A stretch of DNA of 34,827 bases from CAVPEW01 sp963703565 (GCA_963703565.1 CAVPEW010000059.1:1-34827), one strand, 5' to 3'. Positions 15,092-24,228 are shown, numbered from the stretch's first letter. Made by a program: numbers and translations. The notes: generated by a model from the sequence alone, not told the origin.

Positions 15092-18049
15092 CTATAGCTC
15101 GATGCCGAGACCGCGGTCGATGGTTCGCGCTGGCGGCTCGATCATGAGCCGGCCGAGTTGATCACGCATGCGCGCTGCGTCGACGGAGATCTCGGCTCGG
15201 CGGACCCCGGCGTGTGCCTCCTGGAGCTCCGCCAGCGCTGGCGCGGCGTCGGCCCGGGCGACGTCGTAGCGAGCTTGGGCGTCGTCGACGGCCGCTGCGG
15301 CATCGGCAACCTGCCGGGCGAGGAGTGGTCGGCGCCAGCGGGGCGCGCTGGTTCGGGCTCGCTCGGCCTCCCAGCGGTTGCGCTTGGCTTCGGCGAGCTC
15401 GGCCTCGGCACTGTCGAGCGGTTGGAGGTAGGGCTCAGCCCGCCCTTGCACTTCGCGCAGCCGTCGTTCGGCTCGGGCGAGCGCCTCGTTCGGGTCGACG
15501 GGATCGGGTCGAGGAGTCTGGTGCAGCAGCTCACGGCGGCGGGCAACGGCAGGCTGGTTGGCGCGGTCGTTGTTCAGCGCTTGTTCGAGTATGTCTCGGG
15601 CGTGGTCGGGGTCGTCGGTGACGACGTAGAGCTGGTTGTCGGCCCGCCCGCGGGTGGCGCCCACGTAGAAGCTGCGGTGGCTGGTGCCGGCGGTGACGAT
15701 CGTGATGCCGAGGTCGACGGTGTCGCCCTGGTTGCCGTGCGCCGTGGCGGCATAGCCGAGGCGGACGTGGTTGCGGACGTAGTCAGCGGGGAGGACGAGG
15801 GTGCCGTGTCCCCGGTCGTGGGCCACGGCGAGGGATCCGTCGACTCCGACGGCTTGCACGGTCCAACGGTCGCGGTTGCGGACGGGCTCGTTCCGGTCGG
15901 TGACGAGGGCGCGGTCGTTGCGGCGGGTGACCACCCGGTCGCCGACGTGCGCCATCTCCGTGCCGGCGATGCGGGTGTGCTCGGGTCCGAGGTCGCCGCG
16001 ACGGGCGCGCAGGTTCTGGATGGCGGCGTTGAGGGCGTCGACGTGTTCGTTGGTCTCCGCGACGACCGCGACGGTTCGGCCGCCGGCGTCGGCGCTGGCC
16101 CAGCTGCGTGCGGCCCGTTCGGCGAGCCCGTCGAAGGTGCCGGCACGGACGCGGTCGTGGTCGAGGTAGGTGTCGAGCGCGGCGGGGTCGCCGGATCGCA
16201 GCCGCAGTGACGCGGTCTGCTCCCAGCGATGGTGGAAGCGGTGGATAGTGGCCAGCTCGTGGGCAGGGGCGCTGCGGCAGAGCTCGTCGAACATGCCGCC
16301 CCGACCGACCGCTTGGAGCTGGCGCGGGTCGCCGACGAGGACCAGTCGCCAGCGCTGCGACACGGCGAGGGTTGTGAGCTCATCGAGGGCGCCGGTGCCG
16401 ACCATGCCGGCCTCGTCGACGATGACCGTTGACCCGGGCGGGAGCCGCCATCGATCGCCGGCGACGGGCTTGCGCCACTCGTAGAGGAGCTTGGCGAGGG
16501 TGTCGGATGGGATGCCGGTCTCGTCGTGGAGGACCTTGGCGGCCTTCGCCGTCGGGGCGACGCCGAACACGGCCCGGCCGGTGCGGCTGAGGTCGTCGGC
16601 GGCAGCGTGCAGGGTGGTGGTCTTCCCGGTGCCGGCGGGGCCGACGATGAGGACGAGGCGGTCGTGGCCGGCGGCGGCCGCGGCGGCGTCGGCCTGGAGA
16701 ACGTCGAGGTCCTCCGTGCGCACAGTGGCCGACGGTGACCTCGGCATCTCGACCACCTCGTGGGCGAAGAGCAGGATCCGTTCCTCCTGGGCGAGGACGG
16801 TCTCGTGGGTGAGGTGGCTCTCGATCGGGGCGATCCACAGCGAGCGACCATCGGAGGCTCGGGTGGAGGCGCCCTGGTCGGGCGGGTCCAGGTCGACGCA
16901 GGCAGCGAGCATCCGGTCGGCGGCACCCTCGACGAGGCGAGCCCAGTCGTGTCCTGATCGTTGCGACACGGGCGGAGCGAGGTCGCAGATGGCCTGCACC
17001 ACGTCGGCGCGGGTCCAGGTCGAGCTCGTGGCGGTGAGCTGCTCGACGACATCAGCGATCGTCAGGTTCCGCGTCGCGGCCGGCGCCTCACGGCCGGCGG
17101 TGATGAGCGAGCGGGTGAGGCGATGGGTGGTCCAGCCCGCGTCGGCTGCTTCCCGACGCCAGCGGGGAGCGAGCTCGGCCGGCGAGAGGTGGGTCTTGTT
17201 GGCTCGGCTGTCCTCGGCGGCGCGCCGGGCGAGGGCGGCGCGCTCCCGGCGGGTGGGGTCCCGGCCCTCCCGGTCCCGGAACTCGGCCAGTCCCACGGCG
17301 AGGGCGTCGTCGACCTGGGTGGTGCGCTTGGAGAACACGCCGAGCAGCTCGGCGGGGGGCCCAGCGAGCTCGGCCTGGCCATTCGTCACCGGTCCCCAGG
17401 CGACGCCGAAGCGGTGCGTGAGCTCGGCGCGCAGCACCGACTGGTAGAGGCCTCCGAGCGCGCGCTGCTTGCGCTTGAGGTAGCGGGCGTCGAGCGCAAG
17501 CCATCGGCCGTCGGTGGTCTGTACCTTGGTGGAGATCACGACGTGGGTGTGCAGCTGGGGGTCGTCCTCGCGCGAGGTGGTCTGCCGGAAGGCGGCCATC
17601 ACCAGGCCGCCGGTGTCGGGGTGTTGGCGGGCGCCGTTCACGCGAACCCGGGTGGTCGACCCGTAGCGCTCGAGGTGCTCGAGCACGGCTCGGACCGCGG
17701 TGTCGTGGGCTTCGAGGAGTCGGGGGTCGCCAGTGAGCGCCCACCACACCGACACCGACTTCGGGGCGGAGAACGTGGCGTCGAACCCGGCGACGGCCGG
17801 GATCAGCTTCCCCTTGCTGTCGAAGCGATCGACGAGCGCGGAGCCGAGCCGTGTCCCCGTCACGGGGTCATGGCCCGACAGCAGCGCCTCCAGGTCCTCT
17901 TGCGTCACCTCCCCGGCGAGGCCGAGGCCGCTGGCCTGGCGGCCCAGCCACACGCCGGGACCTTCGGGGCCGTCATCGGCCAGGTAGCGGGTGTAGTAGC
18001 GAGCCGAGGACGCGGCGCCGCTGGCGTGGAGCGTGGTCACCCGCAGCAT
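15092..18049 (-). CDS. MobF-family relaxase (TrwC/TraA-like, with helicase domain)
   Basis: A 985-residue conjugative relaxase that would nick oriT and unwind the transferred strand. The N-terminal TrwC domain has the tyrosine pair YYTRY at 18-22 and a metal site PQLHTHVVIS near 162-171. The first metal ligand, normally His in FRHxTSR, is Gln here (FRQTTSR, near 154). The helicase part has Walker A GPAGTGKT near 470, Walker B VIVDEAGM near 546, and the UvrD-like C-terminal YAATAHGNQGDT. The last ~120 residues are a charged coiled-coil-like tail. ATG 18049 has GGGAGG 6 bases upstream; the frame upstream to 19441 is spurious. No type IV coupling protein is nearby, so transfer needs outside help. 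Confidence 0.92.
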   Translation of the reverse strand: MLRVTTLHASGAASSARYYTRYLADDGPEGPGVWLGRQASGLGLAGEVTQEDLEALLSGHDPVTGTRLGSALVDRFDSKGKLIPAVAGFDATFSAPKSVSVWWALTGDPRLLEAHDTAVRAVLEHLERYGSTTRVRVNGARQHPDTGGLVMAAFRQTTSREDDPQLHTHVVISTKVQTTDGRWLALDARYLKRKQRALGGLYQSVLRAELTHRFGVAWGPVTNGQAELAGPPAELLGVFSKRTTQVDDALAVGLAEFRDREGRDPTRRERAALARRAAEDSRANKTHLSPAELAPRWRREAADAGWTTHRLTRSLITAGREAPAATRNLTIADVVEQLTATSSTWTRADVVQAICDLAPPVSQRSGHDWARLVEGAADRMLAACVDLDPPDQGASTRASDGRSLWIAPIESHLTHETVLAQEERILLFAHEVVEMPRSPSATVRTEDLDVLQADAAAAAAGHDRLVLIVGPAGTGKTTTLHAAADDLSRTGRAVFGVAPTAKAAKVLHDETGIPSDTLAKLLYEWRKPVAGDRWRLPPGSTVIVDEAGMVGTGALDELTTLAVSQRWRLVLVGDPRQLQAVGRGGMFDELCRSAPAHELATIHRFHHRWEQTASLRLRSGDPAALDTYLDHDRVRAGTFDGLAERAARSWASADAGGRTVAVVAETNEHVDALNAAIQNLRARRGDLGPEHTRIAGTEMAHVGDRVVTRRNDRALVTDRNEPVRNRDRWTVQAVGVDGSLAVAHDRGHGTLVLPADYVRNHVRLGYAATAHGNQGDTVDLGITIVTAGTSHRSFYVGATRGRADNQLYVVTDDPDHARDILEQALNNDRANQPAVARRRELLHQTPRPDPVDPNEALARAERRLREVQGRAEPYLQPLDSAEAELAEAKRNRWEAERARTSAPRWRRPLLARQVADAAAAVDDAQARYDVARADAAPALAELQEAHAGVRRAEISVDAARMRDQLGRLMIEPPARTIDRGLGIEL

Positions 18050-18128
18050 CGGGGACCTCCCGGCCCGCCCGCGGGCACTTGTCTGTCGTCTTGATCGGTT
18101 CGGGGGTGGGATGCGGACGGGAGCATGG

Positions 18129-18504
18129 TCAGGCGCTGGGCAGGAGGGTGAGCTGGCCGTCGGCGGCGACCGGTGCGGGTCGGCGGCGGGCTGGGGGTGC
18201 CGGCCGGGGTGCTCGGTCGAGGAGGTCGTCGAGGTGCAGGCGGTATCGGCCGCTGCGGAAGCGGCCGTCGTCGGTCCGCTGCTGCTCGGCGGCGACGAGG
18301 CCGGCGAGGGCCAGCGCGCGCAGGGCTCGGTGGGCGGTGTTCTTGGCCACCCCGAGCTTCGGCGGCGACGAGCCGCACCGATGCGTCGACGCTGCGGCCG
18401 TCGTCGGAGCGTTCGATGAGGCACTCGAGGGCGCACCACGGGACCGGCCCGAGGCTGCGGCGCAGCGCGGCAGCGCGGTCGCCGGGCGGGATCGCCAGGG
18501 TCAC
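18129..18504 (-). pseudogene. HTH protein of the mobilization module, frameshifted
   Basis: A GTG at 18504 overlaps the excisionase stop (GTGA) and starts VTLAIPPGDRAAALRRSLGP...CLIERSDDGRSVDASVRLVAAE. One extra A in GAAGCTC (about 18355) shifts the frame. The sequel LGVAKNTAHRALRALALAGLVAAEQQR...GRYRLHL is a winged-HTH segment that ends at 18129. Without the extra base, the two parts join as VAAELGVAKNTAHRAL, a good HTH. It is probably a regulator of the downstream relaxase. It is either a real knock-out or an assembly error. Confidence 0.7.
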
Positions 18505-18710
18505 GCTGCCGACGGGCCGAGTTGGCCGTCGACCCAGCGCATGAGCGCGTCGTACGGGATGCGCTTCTGGTTGCCGAACCACACGAACGGGATGCCGGAC
18601 ATGCCGCCCGAGCGCTCCCACTCGACGGTGAGCTCGTAGGTCTTCGAGCGGCCGAGCTGGAGGAGCTTGGCGGCCTGCTCGACGGTGAGGAAGCGAGGAA
18701 GCTCCGCCAC
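18501..18710 (-). CDS. Excisionase-like HTH protein
   Basis: A small protein (69 residues from GTG 18710) with the excisionase/MerR-like HTH motif FLTVEQAAKLLQLGRSKTYEL, followed by a wing (GIPFVWFGNQKRIPYDALMRWV). The GTG start is preferred because GGAGGAG lies 6 bases upstream; an ATG at 18725 would overlap that ribosome-binding site. It leads the operon xis-like, HTH, relaxase, and lies back-to-back with the XRE/integrase operon. Likely role: directionality factor for excision, or regulator. Confidence 0.8.
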   Translation of the reverse strand: MAELPRFLTVEQAAKLLQLGRSKTYELTVEWERSGGMSGIPFVWFGNQKRIPYDALMRWVDGQLGPSAA

Positions 18711-18724
18711 GGCACACTCCTCCA

Positions 18725-18785
18725 TGTTGTAGAGAACAGCGGAGTGTACTTATCGCGCGGATGTGGTACGGTTGTCAAGCACAAC
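18725..18785. promoter_or_regulatory. Divergent operator region with two dyads
   Basis: Two inverted repeats sharing a GTT/AAC pattern lie between the divergent xis-like and XRE genes. They are TGTT-N6-AACA at 18725-18738 and GTTGT-CAAGC-ACAAC at 18771-18785. The second overlaps the -35 box of the minus-strand promoter and the first lies around its start region. This suits binding by the neighbouring XRE regulator. No convincing plus-strand promoter was recognised. Confidence 0.45.
18749..18778 (-). promoter_or_regulatory. Sigma70-type promoter for xis-HTH-relaxase operon
   Basis: On the minus strand a perfect -35 TTGACA (18773-18778) is followed, after an 18-bp spacer, by GATAAG (18749-18754), a 4/6 match to the -10 consensus. 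Transcription would start near 18742, about 30 bases before GTG 18710. Confidence 0.55.
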
Positions 18786-18805
18786 AGCACCGATTGAGGA
18801 GGCCG

Positions 18806-19519
18806 ATGGTCCGCCCCCGCAAGCGCACCGCGGAACCACCGCCGCAGGAGTCCGGCATGGACGTCAACGCCGTGGTCTCCTACAACGTCCGAGCGATCCG
18901 CGAGCGCCGAGGCATGACCCAGCAACAGGTCGCCGACCGGCTCGCGACCCTGACCGGCCATCAGCTCCCGCAGGCGTCGATCTCGGCAATGGAGCGGGGC
19001 TTCGACGGCGAGCGCCGGCGCCGGTTCGATGCCCACGAGCTGTACCTGCTGTCCGTCGTCTTCGACGTGCCGATCACGTACTTCTTCATCCCGCCGCCGG
19101 GGACGGGCTTCGCCGAGCTGGCCGACACCCGTCGCCCCGTGGGCGAGCTGTACCGGGCGCTGCTCGGCACCGACGAGCAGCTCGAGGTCGTCGACGCTCG
19201 ACTCGCCGAGATCAAGATCGAGAACCCCGAAGCGGCCGACGAGATCCTCTCGGCCATCTTCGGGCCCGACGGCGCGGCTCGGAACTGGCACGAGCACTTC
19301 CGCACCTGGCGGAAGAAGCGGCTGCGGGAGATCGAGGTCGAGTACGGCGACCAGCTCGACGAGGTCGCCGAGTTCCTTGCCGAGTTCGCCAACAAGATCA
19401 AGGTGCTCGGCCCGGCGGGTTACCTGCGCTCGACGTCCCATCGCCCCGGCGAGCCCGTCGACGACGAGGAGCCCCGGGAGTACACGATCGACGATCTTCC
19501 GGAGCCGGGGGAGGCGTAG
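18806..19519 (+). CDS. XRE-family HTH transcriptional regulator
   Basis: A 237-residue protein with a Cro/CI-type HTH at about residues 22-82 (NVRAIRERRGMTQQQVADRLATLTG, PQASISAMERG, LYLLSVVFDVPITYFF), followed by an acidic, helical C-terminal region of unknown function. The start at ATG 18806 is supported by GAGGAGG 4 bases upstream. The gene ends 2 bases before the integrase ATG, so the two form an operon. It is divergent from the excisionase-like gene and is the likely regulator of the intergenic dyads. Confidence 0.88.
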   Translation: MVRPRKRTAEPPPQESGMDVNAVVSYNVRAIRERRGMTQQQVADRLATLTGHQLPQASISAMERGFDGERRRRFDAHELYLLSVVFDVPITYFFIPPPGTGFAELADTRRPVGELYRALLGTDEQLEVVDARLAEIKIENPEAADEILSAIFGPDGAARNWHEHFRTWRKKRLREIEVEYGDQLDEVAEFLAEFANKIKVLGPAGYLRSTSHRPGEPVDDEEPREYTIDDLPEPGEA

Positions 19520-19521
19520 CC

Positions 19522-20859
19522 ATGCGTGGTTCGGTGGTGAAGAAGGGCGACCGCTGGTACGTGAAGGTCGAGCTCGACCCGGACCCTGCCACCGGGCGGC
19601 GTCGCCAGAAGTGGCACTCGGGCTACCGGACCAAGCGGGACGCCGAGCGGGCCCGGGTCGACCTGCTGTCCAAGCTCGACCGCGGCGAGTACGTCGAACC
19701 GACCCACCAGACCTTCGGGGAGTTCCTCGAAGAGTGGCTGCGGGCGATCGAGCCGACCGTGCGGCCGTCGACGTTCGACTCCTACGCCCGCAACGTCCGC
19801 AACCACGTGATCGCCCACGTCGGCAGCACCCGGCTGACCAGAGTCGACGCCGGCACGCTCAACGGGCTCTACGCGCACCTGCTCGCCAACGGTCGCCGGC
19901 GGCCGTCTCGTACCGGGACCGGCTACTCCCCCGCCGTGGTGGAGCGCGCGCTCGACCTGCGAGCGTCGGGCCTGACGCTGGCGAAAGCCGCCGAGCAGCT
20001 GCGCTCGGAGTTGCCGGAGGCCGACCACATCACGAAGGACACGCTGGCGTCGCTCTTGCGACGCCACTCCGCTGGGGAGGAAGGCGGCGTCGGCACGGCG
20101 CTCGACGGCCGGACCGTGAGCTACGTGCACACCATCATCCACCGGGCGCTGAAGGACGCCGTGCGGTGGGGTCGGCTGCCGCGCAACCCGGCCGACGCCG
20201 CCGACCCGCCCCGAGGCGGACCGAAGTCCGACGGTGTCCATTCCTGGGACGCGGCGACCCTGCGGGAGTTCCTCGCCACCTCGGCGGCGGACGGCGACCG
20301 CCTGCACCCGCTGTGGGTGCTGCTCGCCACCACCGGCATGCGACGAGGTGAAGCCCTCGGGCTCCGCTGGTCGGACGTCGACCTCGACGCCGGCCGGCTC
20401 CGTGTCGTGCAGACGATCATCCAGGTGCGCAGCAAGGTCACCATTGGCGAGCCGAAGACCGCTCGAGGCCGCCGGCCGATCGCCCTCGACGCCGGCACCG
20501 TCGCCGTGCTTCGCGAGCACCGGAAGCGCTCGATCGAGCAGCGCATGCTCGTCGGCCCCGACTTCGAGGACCGAGGCCTCGTGTTCCACCAGCCCGACGG
20601 CTCCTGCCTCAAGCCCGACGCCGTCAGCGCCGCCTTCGTCCGCCGGGTGAAGAAGGCCGGCCTACCGCCGCTGACCCTGAAGGGCCTGCGTCACACGTGG
20701 GCCACCTTGGCGCTGGAGCGAGGGATCCACCCGCGGGTCGTGCAGGAGCGGCTCGGCCACTCGACCATCGCCATCACCCTCGGCATCTACAGCCACGTGG
20801 CTCCCACCCTCCACGACGAGGCCGCCGAGGTTGTCGCTGCCTTGGTGCTGCGCCCGTAG
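19522..20859 (+). CDS. int: Tyrosine integrase of element 1, with inserted HTH-like segment
   Basis: A 445-residue site-specific recombinase that would join the element to a tRNA 3' end. An AP2-like arm-binding domain (GDRWYVKVELDPDPATGRRRQKWHSGYRTK) is at about 8-45, followed by a SAM-like core-binding domain and a catalytic domain. The catalytic residues are R274 (TTGMRRGEALGL), a Lys in GEPKTARGRRPI, R390 within LKGLRHTW (the preceding box II His is Lys387), H413 (RLGHST) and nucleophile Y423 (GIYSHV). Residues about 125-195 carry an insertion (SPAVVERALDLRASGLTLAKAAEQL, KDTLASLLRRH) resembling an HTH. The ATG lies 2 bases after the XRE stop. Confidence 0.93.
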   Translation: MRGSVVKKGDRWYVKVELDPDPATGRRRQKWHSGYRTKRDAERARVDLLSKLDRGEYVEPTHQTFGEFLEEWLRAIEPTVRPSTFDSYARNVRNHVIAHVGSTRLTRVDAGTLNGLYAHLLANGRRRPSRTGTGYSPAVVERALDLRASGLTLAKAAEQLRSELPEADHITKDTLASLLRRHSAGEEGGVGTALDGRTVSYVHTIIHRALKDAVRWGRLPRNPADAADPPRGGPKSDGVHSWDAATLREFLATSAADGDRLHPLWVLLATTGMRRGEALGLRWSDVDLDAGRLRVVQTIIQVRSKVTIGEPKTARGRRPIALDAGTVAVLREHRKRSIEQRMLVGPDFEDRGLVFHQPDGSCLKPDAVSAAFVRRVKKAGLPPLTLKGLRHTWATLALERGIHPRVVQERLGHSTIAITLGIYSHVAPTLHDEAAEVVAALVLRP

Positions 20860-20922
20860 GCCTGGCGGTGGCCTATACATGAACCGTCGGCGGCCAGGGC
20901 CTCCCCGCTCACCATCCCGTCG

Positions 20923-20953
20923 CTGTCACATCCCGACTGTAGAAACTGTCACA
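20923..20953. repeat. Direct repeat upstream of nuclease gene
   Basis: The octamer CTGTCACA occurs at 20923-20930 and 20946-20953, 23 bp apart, ending 3 bases before the ATG of the HamA-like gene. Two helical turns of spacing would allow cooperative binding of a repressor. A TATACA sequence at 20874 could be a -10 box, but no -35 fits it. This is weak evidence only. Confidence 0.3.
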
Positions 20954-20956
20954 ACC

Positions 20957-21721
20957 ATGGACCTGGCCTACGAGGGAACGCACCTGGTCTGCTCGTGGTC
21001 TGGATTTGTCGTCAACACTGACGAGCTGGACGAGCTGGCGGACGCAGTATCCGAGCGAGCGCTCGACCTTGCCTTCAGCACTGCGGCGGAGAGCCACCTG
21101 CAATCGCTCGCCCAGACATCCTTCGCAGCCGAGTGGATCGGCGCGTTCATCAAGTCGGCAACTCCAACCCACGTCGTTGACTGGCAGGTAGGCGAAGCAT
21201 TCGCTGAAGCCATCCTCGAGCGCGACCACGGAGTGACGTTCCCGTGGAACACGCGTCGGGATGAGCGGGTTCCGAAGGCGAGTCTTCCTGGAGCAGACCT
21301 GGTCGGTCTGGTGTCAACCGAAGATGGTTCGCTGCTCGTCTTCGGAGAGGTGAAGTCATCGAGCGACGGATCGGCTCCCCCGGGAGTGCTCGTGGGCAAG
21401 AGCGGGATGATCCAGCAACTCGAGCGAATCCTCGACGACCCCGCGGTGCAGTTGACCCTCATCAAGTGGTTGATTGCGCGGGTGCCGGCCGGCACGCTCG
21501 GCGAAGCCTTCAACGAGGCTCTCGGCCACTTCGTCAACTCGGAGGGCGCGGCCGTCAAGCTGATCGGAGCGCTCATCCGCGACAGACCACCGAACGTGGC
21601 TGACGTCAGCCATCGAGGGAAGACACTCGGCGAGAAGGCGGGAGCACCCGGTACGGTCGAGCTTCTCGTTTGGTATCTACCACTCGAGATGACCGCGTGG
21701 ACCAGTTTGGTGGCGGCATGA
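20957..21721 (+). CDS. Hachiman-like HamA (DUF1837-type) nuclease
   Basis: A 254-residue protein with a PD-(D/E)XK pattern: E near residue 79 (VGEAFAEAIL), D near 114 (PGADLVGL) and E-V-K near 131-133 (LLVFGEVKSSS). The layout (GE..., then GxD, then GExK) fits the HamA/DUF1837 nuclease of Hachiman, in which HamA is held by a helicase partner and degrades DNA when phage damage is sensed. The stop overlaps the helicase ATG by 4 bp (ATGA). The assignment rests on the motif layout and the helicase neighbour, not on clear family identity; another nuclease-helicase pair is possible. Confidence 0.6.
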   Translation: MDLAYEGTHLVCSWSGFVVNTDELDELADAVSERALDLAFSTAAESHLQSLAQTSFAAEWIGAFIKSATPTHVVDWQVGEAFAEAILERDHGVTFPWNTRRDERVPKASLPGADLVGLVSTEDGSLLVFGEVKSSSDGSAPPGVLVGKSGMIQQLERILDDPAVQLTLIKWLIARVPAGTLGEAFNEALGHFVNSEGAAVKLIGALIRDRPPNVADVSHRGKTLGEKAGAPGTVELLVWYLPLEMTAWTSLVAA

Positions 21722-24228
21722 GTGACGTGTTGCTGTCTGCGCTACGCAGCGACTCCGTGATCGGGGCCACCCGCGATGCCGACCGGCTCGCAACGCTGTT
21801 GATCTTCGGTGAGGACGCTGCCCTCGCAGAGCCCGAGTCAGTGACCTTCAGTGCCGGCGCCATCGAACTCGTGGCAGCGCAGCTGGTCCGCGAGGGGGCT
21901 GACGGAGCTCTTGACGCCGCTCGGGAAGCCTTCGAGCTCCTGCGTGGACTCCTCACTGACCCGGGACTCTCAGCAAGGCGGCCCGCGACGGACGACCTCC
22001 ATATGAGACTCCGAGCGGCTTGCTTCGGCGTGCTGGCAGACCTTCCGTCACAGACACGTCAGCTCTTGCGCGATCTGGACTCGAACGAGGTGGATCCATC
22101 CTCCTGGGGCGACGTCGCCAGCCAGGGAGCGATGGTCGTGTGGCTCTACCTGTTGCGCAAGGATGGATGGGACGACGTTGACCGCATTCATCGCACGTTG
22201 AGGGAGTTGCGGGAGCGTCAGGCGGTTGATGAACCCAGCTTCCTGGCGGCCAGCGGGAGCAACCTCGGCGCAGCGTGGCGGCTGATCGCCGCGTATCACC
22301 TCGCTCGAGCAGCAGAGATCGTCGCCGACTTCACTGAGAACGGCTCGGTCGACGGGGCGTTCAACCCCGTAGAGCAGGCTCAGGTGCACTTCGACCGAGC
22401 TCGTGACGCCTCGGGCCAGGCGAGCGACGGTGAGGGCGCGTTTCTCTGCGTGCTACTTGAGCTCGCTACACGTCAGATGGTGGCAAACAGCATCTGGACA
22501 GCAGCTCGCGGAGCAGGCACACGAGCCCGGACCTTTGTGCAACACCTCGCTTCACGTGCGCGCCCACGGCCGATCCTTGAACTTCTCCCACCTCAGCGCC
22601 GCGCTCTGCTCGACGAGGGCCTCGTGGGGACAGGTCGCAGATCGATAGTCGTCTCACTTCCGACCTCGGCGGGAAAGACGCTCATCGCTGAGTTCCGGAT
22701 CCTCCAAGCGCTCGATCGCTACGACCACGTGCAGGGCTGGGTGGCCTACACCGCGCCGACCCGGGCCCTCGTAAATCAACTCACTTCTCGACTGCGACGT
22801 GATCTGGAGCCGCTCGGGGTCAGGGTCGAACGATTCTCCCCTGCGCTTGAGGTCGACTCCATCGAGGCAGAGCTGTTGCAGGGGGCCAGTTCCGACCCGT
22901 TCCGGGTTGTCGTTACGACTCCCGAGAAGTTGGATCTTCTTCTTCGTGGCGGATGGACCTCCGAGTTAGGACGTCCGTTGACGCTGGTCATCATCGACGA
23001 GGCGCACAACCTCGGGGAGGGAACCCGCGGCCTCCGACTTGAGCTCCTGCTGGCGACTGTCAACCGCGAGTTTCAGGACGCCAGTTTCATGCTGCTGACG
23101 CCCTTCGTTCCGAACGCATCAGAGATTGCAAGCTGGCTCGACGATCAGAACAACCAGTCGATCGAACTCGGCCTGGAATGGCTCCCGAATGATCGCATTG
23201 TCGGCCTTGTACGCCGCCGGCAAGGCGATCGGCGTGGCGATTCGGTCCTCTTGGCAGAGACCCTCTCGTCATCATCGGCATCGCTGCATGTGGATGAGCC
23301 GGTCGTCCTAGACGCAGGCCGGCCGCTAGGACGCACGTTCTCGCAACTCGACTCGCCGGGCTATCTCGCAGCAGCAGCCGCGGAGGCGCTCCAGGAGCGA
23401 GGTTCGACGGTGACCCTCGTGCAGCAGCCCGACCACTCATGGTCTCTGGCCCGGGCCCTAGCCGAACGAGCCGTGGAGTCGTCTGACGACGAGTACGTCG
23501 GCGCAGTGCAGCAGGTTCTTCGCGCCGAGTACGGACCCGAGTACCCCCTTGTGGAGCTGTTGCGAGCGGGAATTGCCGTTCACCACGCCGGGCTGTCAGA
23601 TGATGTCCGAGGCATGCTCGAAGCACTAGCCGAGCGCGGACTGCTCAGACACATCGTGGCGACGACCACCCTGGCACAGGGGATCAACTTCCCGATCAGC
23701 AACGTGGTCCTCGCTAGCAACCAATACCCGTACGGGGTCAACATGCCACCGGAGGACTTCTGGAACGTCGCGGGGAGGGCCGGCCGCGCTGACCATGGCC
23801 AGGCTGGCATTGTCCTGCTGTCTGCACCGACCGACGCTCGGGCTGAGCAACTCCGTGGGTATGTGCAGACAGCCGCCGGAAGTCTCAGCTCGACGCTAGT
23901 GACCATGGTCGCCGACGCCATCCGGCAGTACGGCTCACTGGACCTGGCCCGACTCTCGTTCCGAGGCGAGTGGTCAGCCTTCGTCCAGTTCATCACTCAC
24001 ACCTACCGGACGGCGGGGGCGAACGTCTTCGCGAGCCAAGTTGAGCAGGTACTGAGGGGCACTCTCGGCTTCCGGTCGCTCAGGGCCGAGAACCCGGGGT
24101 GGGCGGACGCTCTGGTCCAAAGCGTCCGCACGTACACCGCTGATCTTGCTGGCAAGCCGATCTCACTCGTGGACTCGACCGGATTCTCGTGGGAGAGCGT
24201 CGAGCGCGACTCTCGCGCGGCTTTCTGA
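21718..24228 (+). CDS. Hachiman-like HamB SF2 (Ski2-type) helicase, C-terminus frameshifted
   Basis: An 836-residue reading frame with an N-terminal helical region of about 290 residues. The helicase domain follows: motif I LPTSAGKT near 316, Ia APTRALVNQ, II DEAH near 427, motif III changed to LTPFVPN near 460 (usually SAT), then IV-VI with VHHAGLSDD, TTTLAQGINFP and NVAGRAGRADHGQ near 686. The size and partner suggest HamB. The frame ends SVERDSRAAF at 24228, but one extra G near 24207 explains it: with VER-TLARLSEAG the reading continues to 24847. Start ATG 21718 overlaps the nuclease stop. Confidence 0.8.
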   Translation: MSDVLLSALRSDSVIGATRDADRLATLLIFGEDAALAEPESVTFSAGAIELVAAQLVREGADGALDAAREAFELLRGLLTDPGLSARRPATDDLHMRLRAACFGVLADLPSQTRQLLRDLDSNEVDPSSWGDVASQGAMVVWLYLLRKDGWDDVDRIHRTLRELRERQAVDEPSFLAASGSNLGAAWRLIAAYHLARAAEIVADFTENGSVDGAFNPVEQAQVHFDRARDASGQASDGEGAFLCVLLELATRQMVANSIWTAARGAGTRARTFVQHLASRARPRPILELLPPQRRALLDEGLVGTGRRSIVVSLPTSAGKTLIAEFRILQALDRYDHVQGWVAYTAPTRALVNQLTSRLRRDLEPLGVRVERFSPALEVDSIEAELLQGASSDPFRVVVTTPEKLDLLLRGGWTSELGRPLTLVIIDEAHNLGEGTRGLRLELLLATVNREFQDASFMLLTPFVPNASEIASWLDDQNNQSIELGLEWLPNDRIVGLVRRRQGDRRGDSVLLAETLSSSSASLHVDEPVVLDAGRPLGRTFSQLDSPGYLAAAAAEALQERGSTVTLVQQPDHSWSLARALAERAVESSDDEYVGAVQQVLRAEYGPEYPLVELLRAGIAVHHAGLSDDVRGMLEALAERGLLRHIVATTTLAQGINFPISNVVLASNQYPYGVNMPPEDFWNVAGRAGRADHGQAGIVLLSAPTDARAEQLRGYVQTAAGSLSSTLVTMVADAIRQYGSLDLARLSFRGEWSAFVQFITHTYRTAGANVFASQVEQVLRGTLGFRSLRAENPGWADALVQSVRTYTADLAGKPISLVDSTGFSWESVERDSRAAF

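Noticed and set aside
18050..19441. N-terminal extension of the relaxase frame up to 19441
   Set aside because: It would overlap the HTH, excisionase and XRE genes and is Arg/Ser/Pro-rich. The ATG at 18049 has a good ribosome-binding site and starts the TrwC domain.
20874..20879. TATACA -10 box before the HamA-like gene
   Set aside because: No sequence resembling a -35 box lies 16-19 bases upstream.
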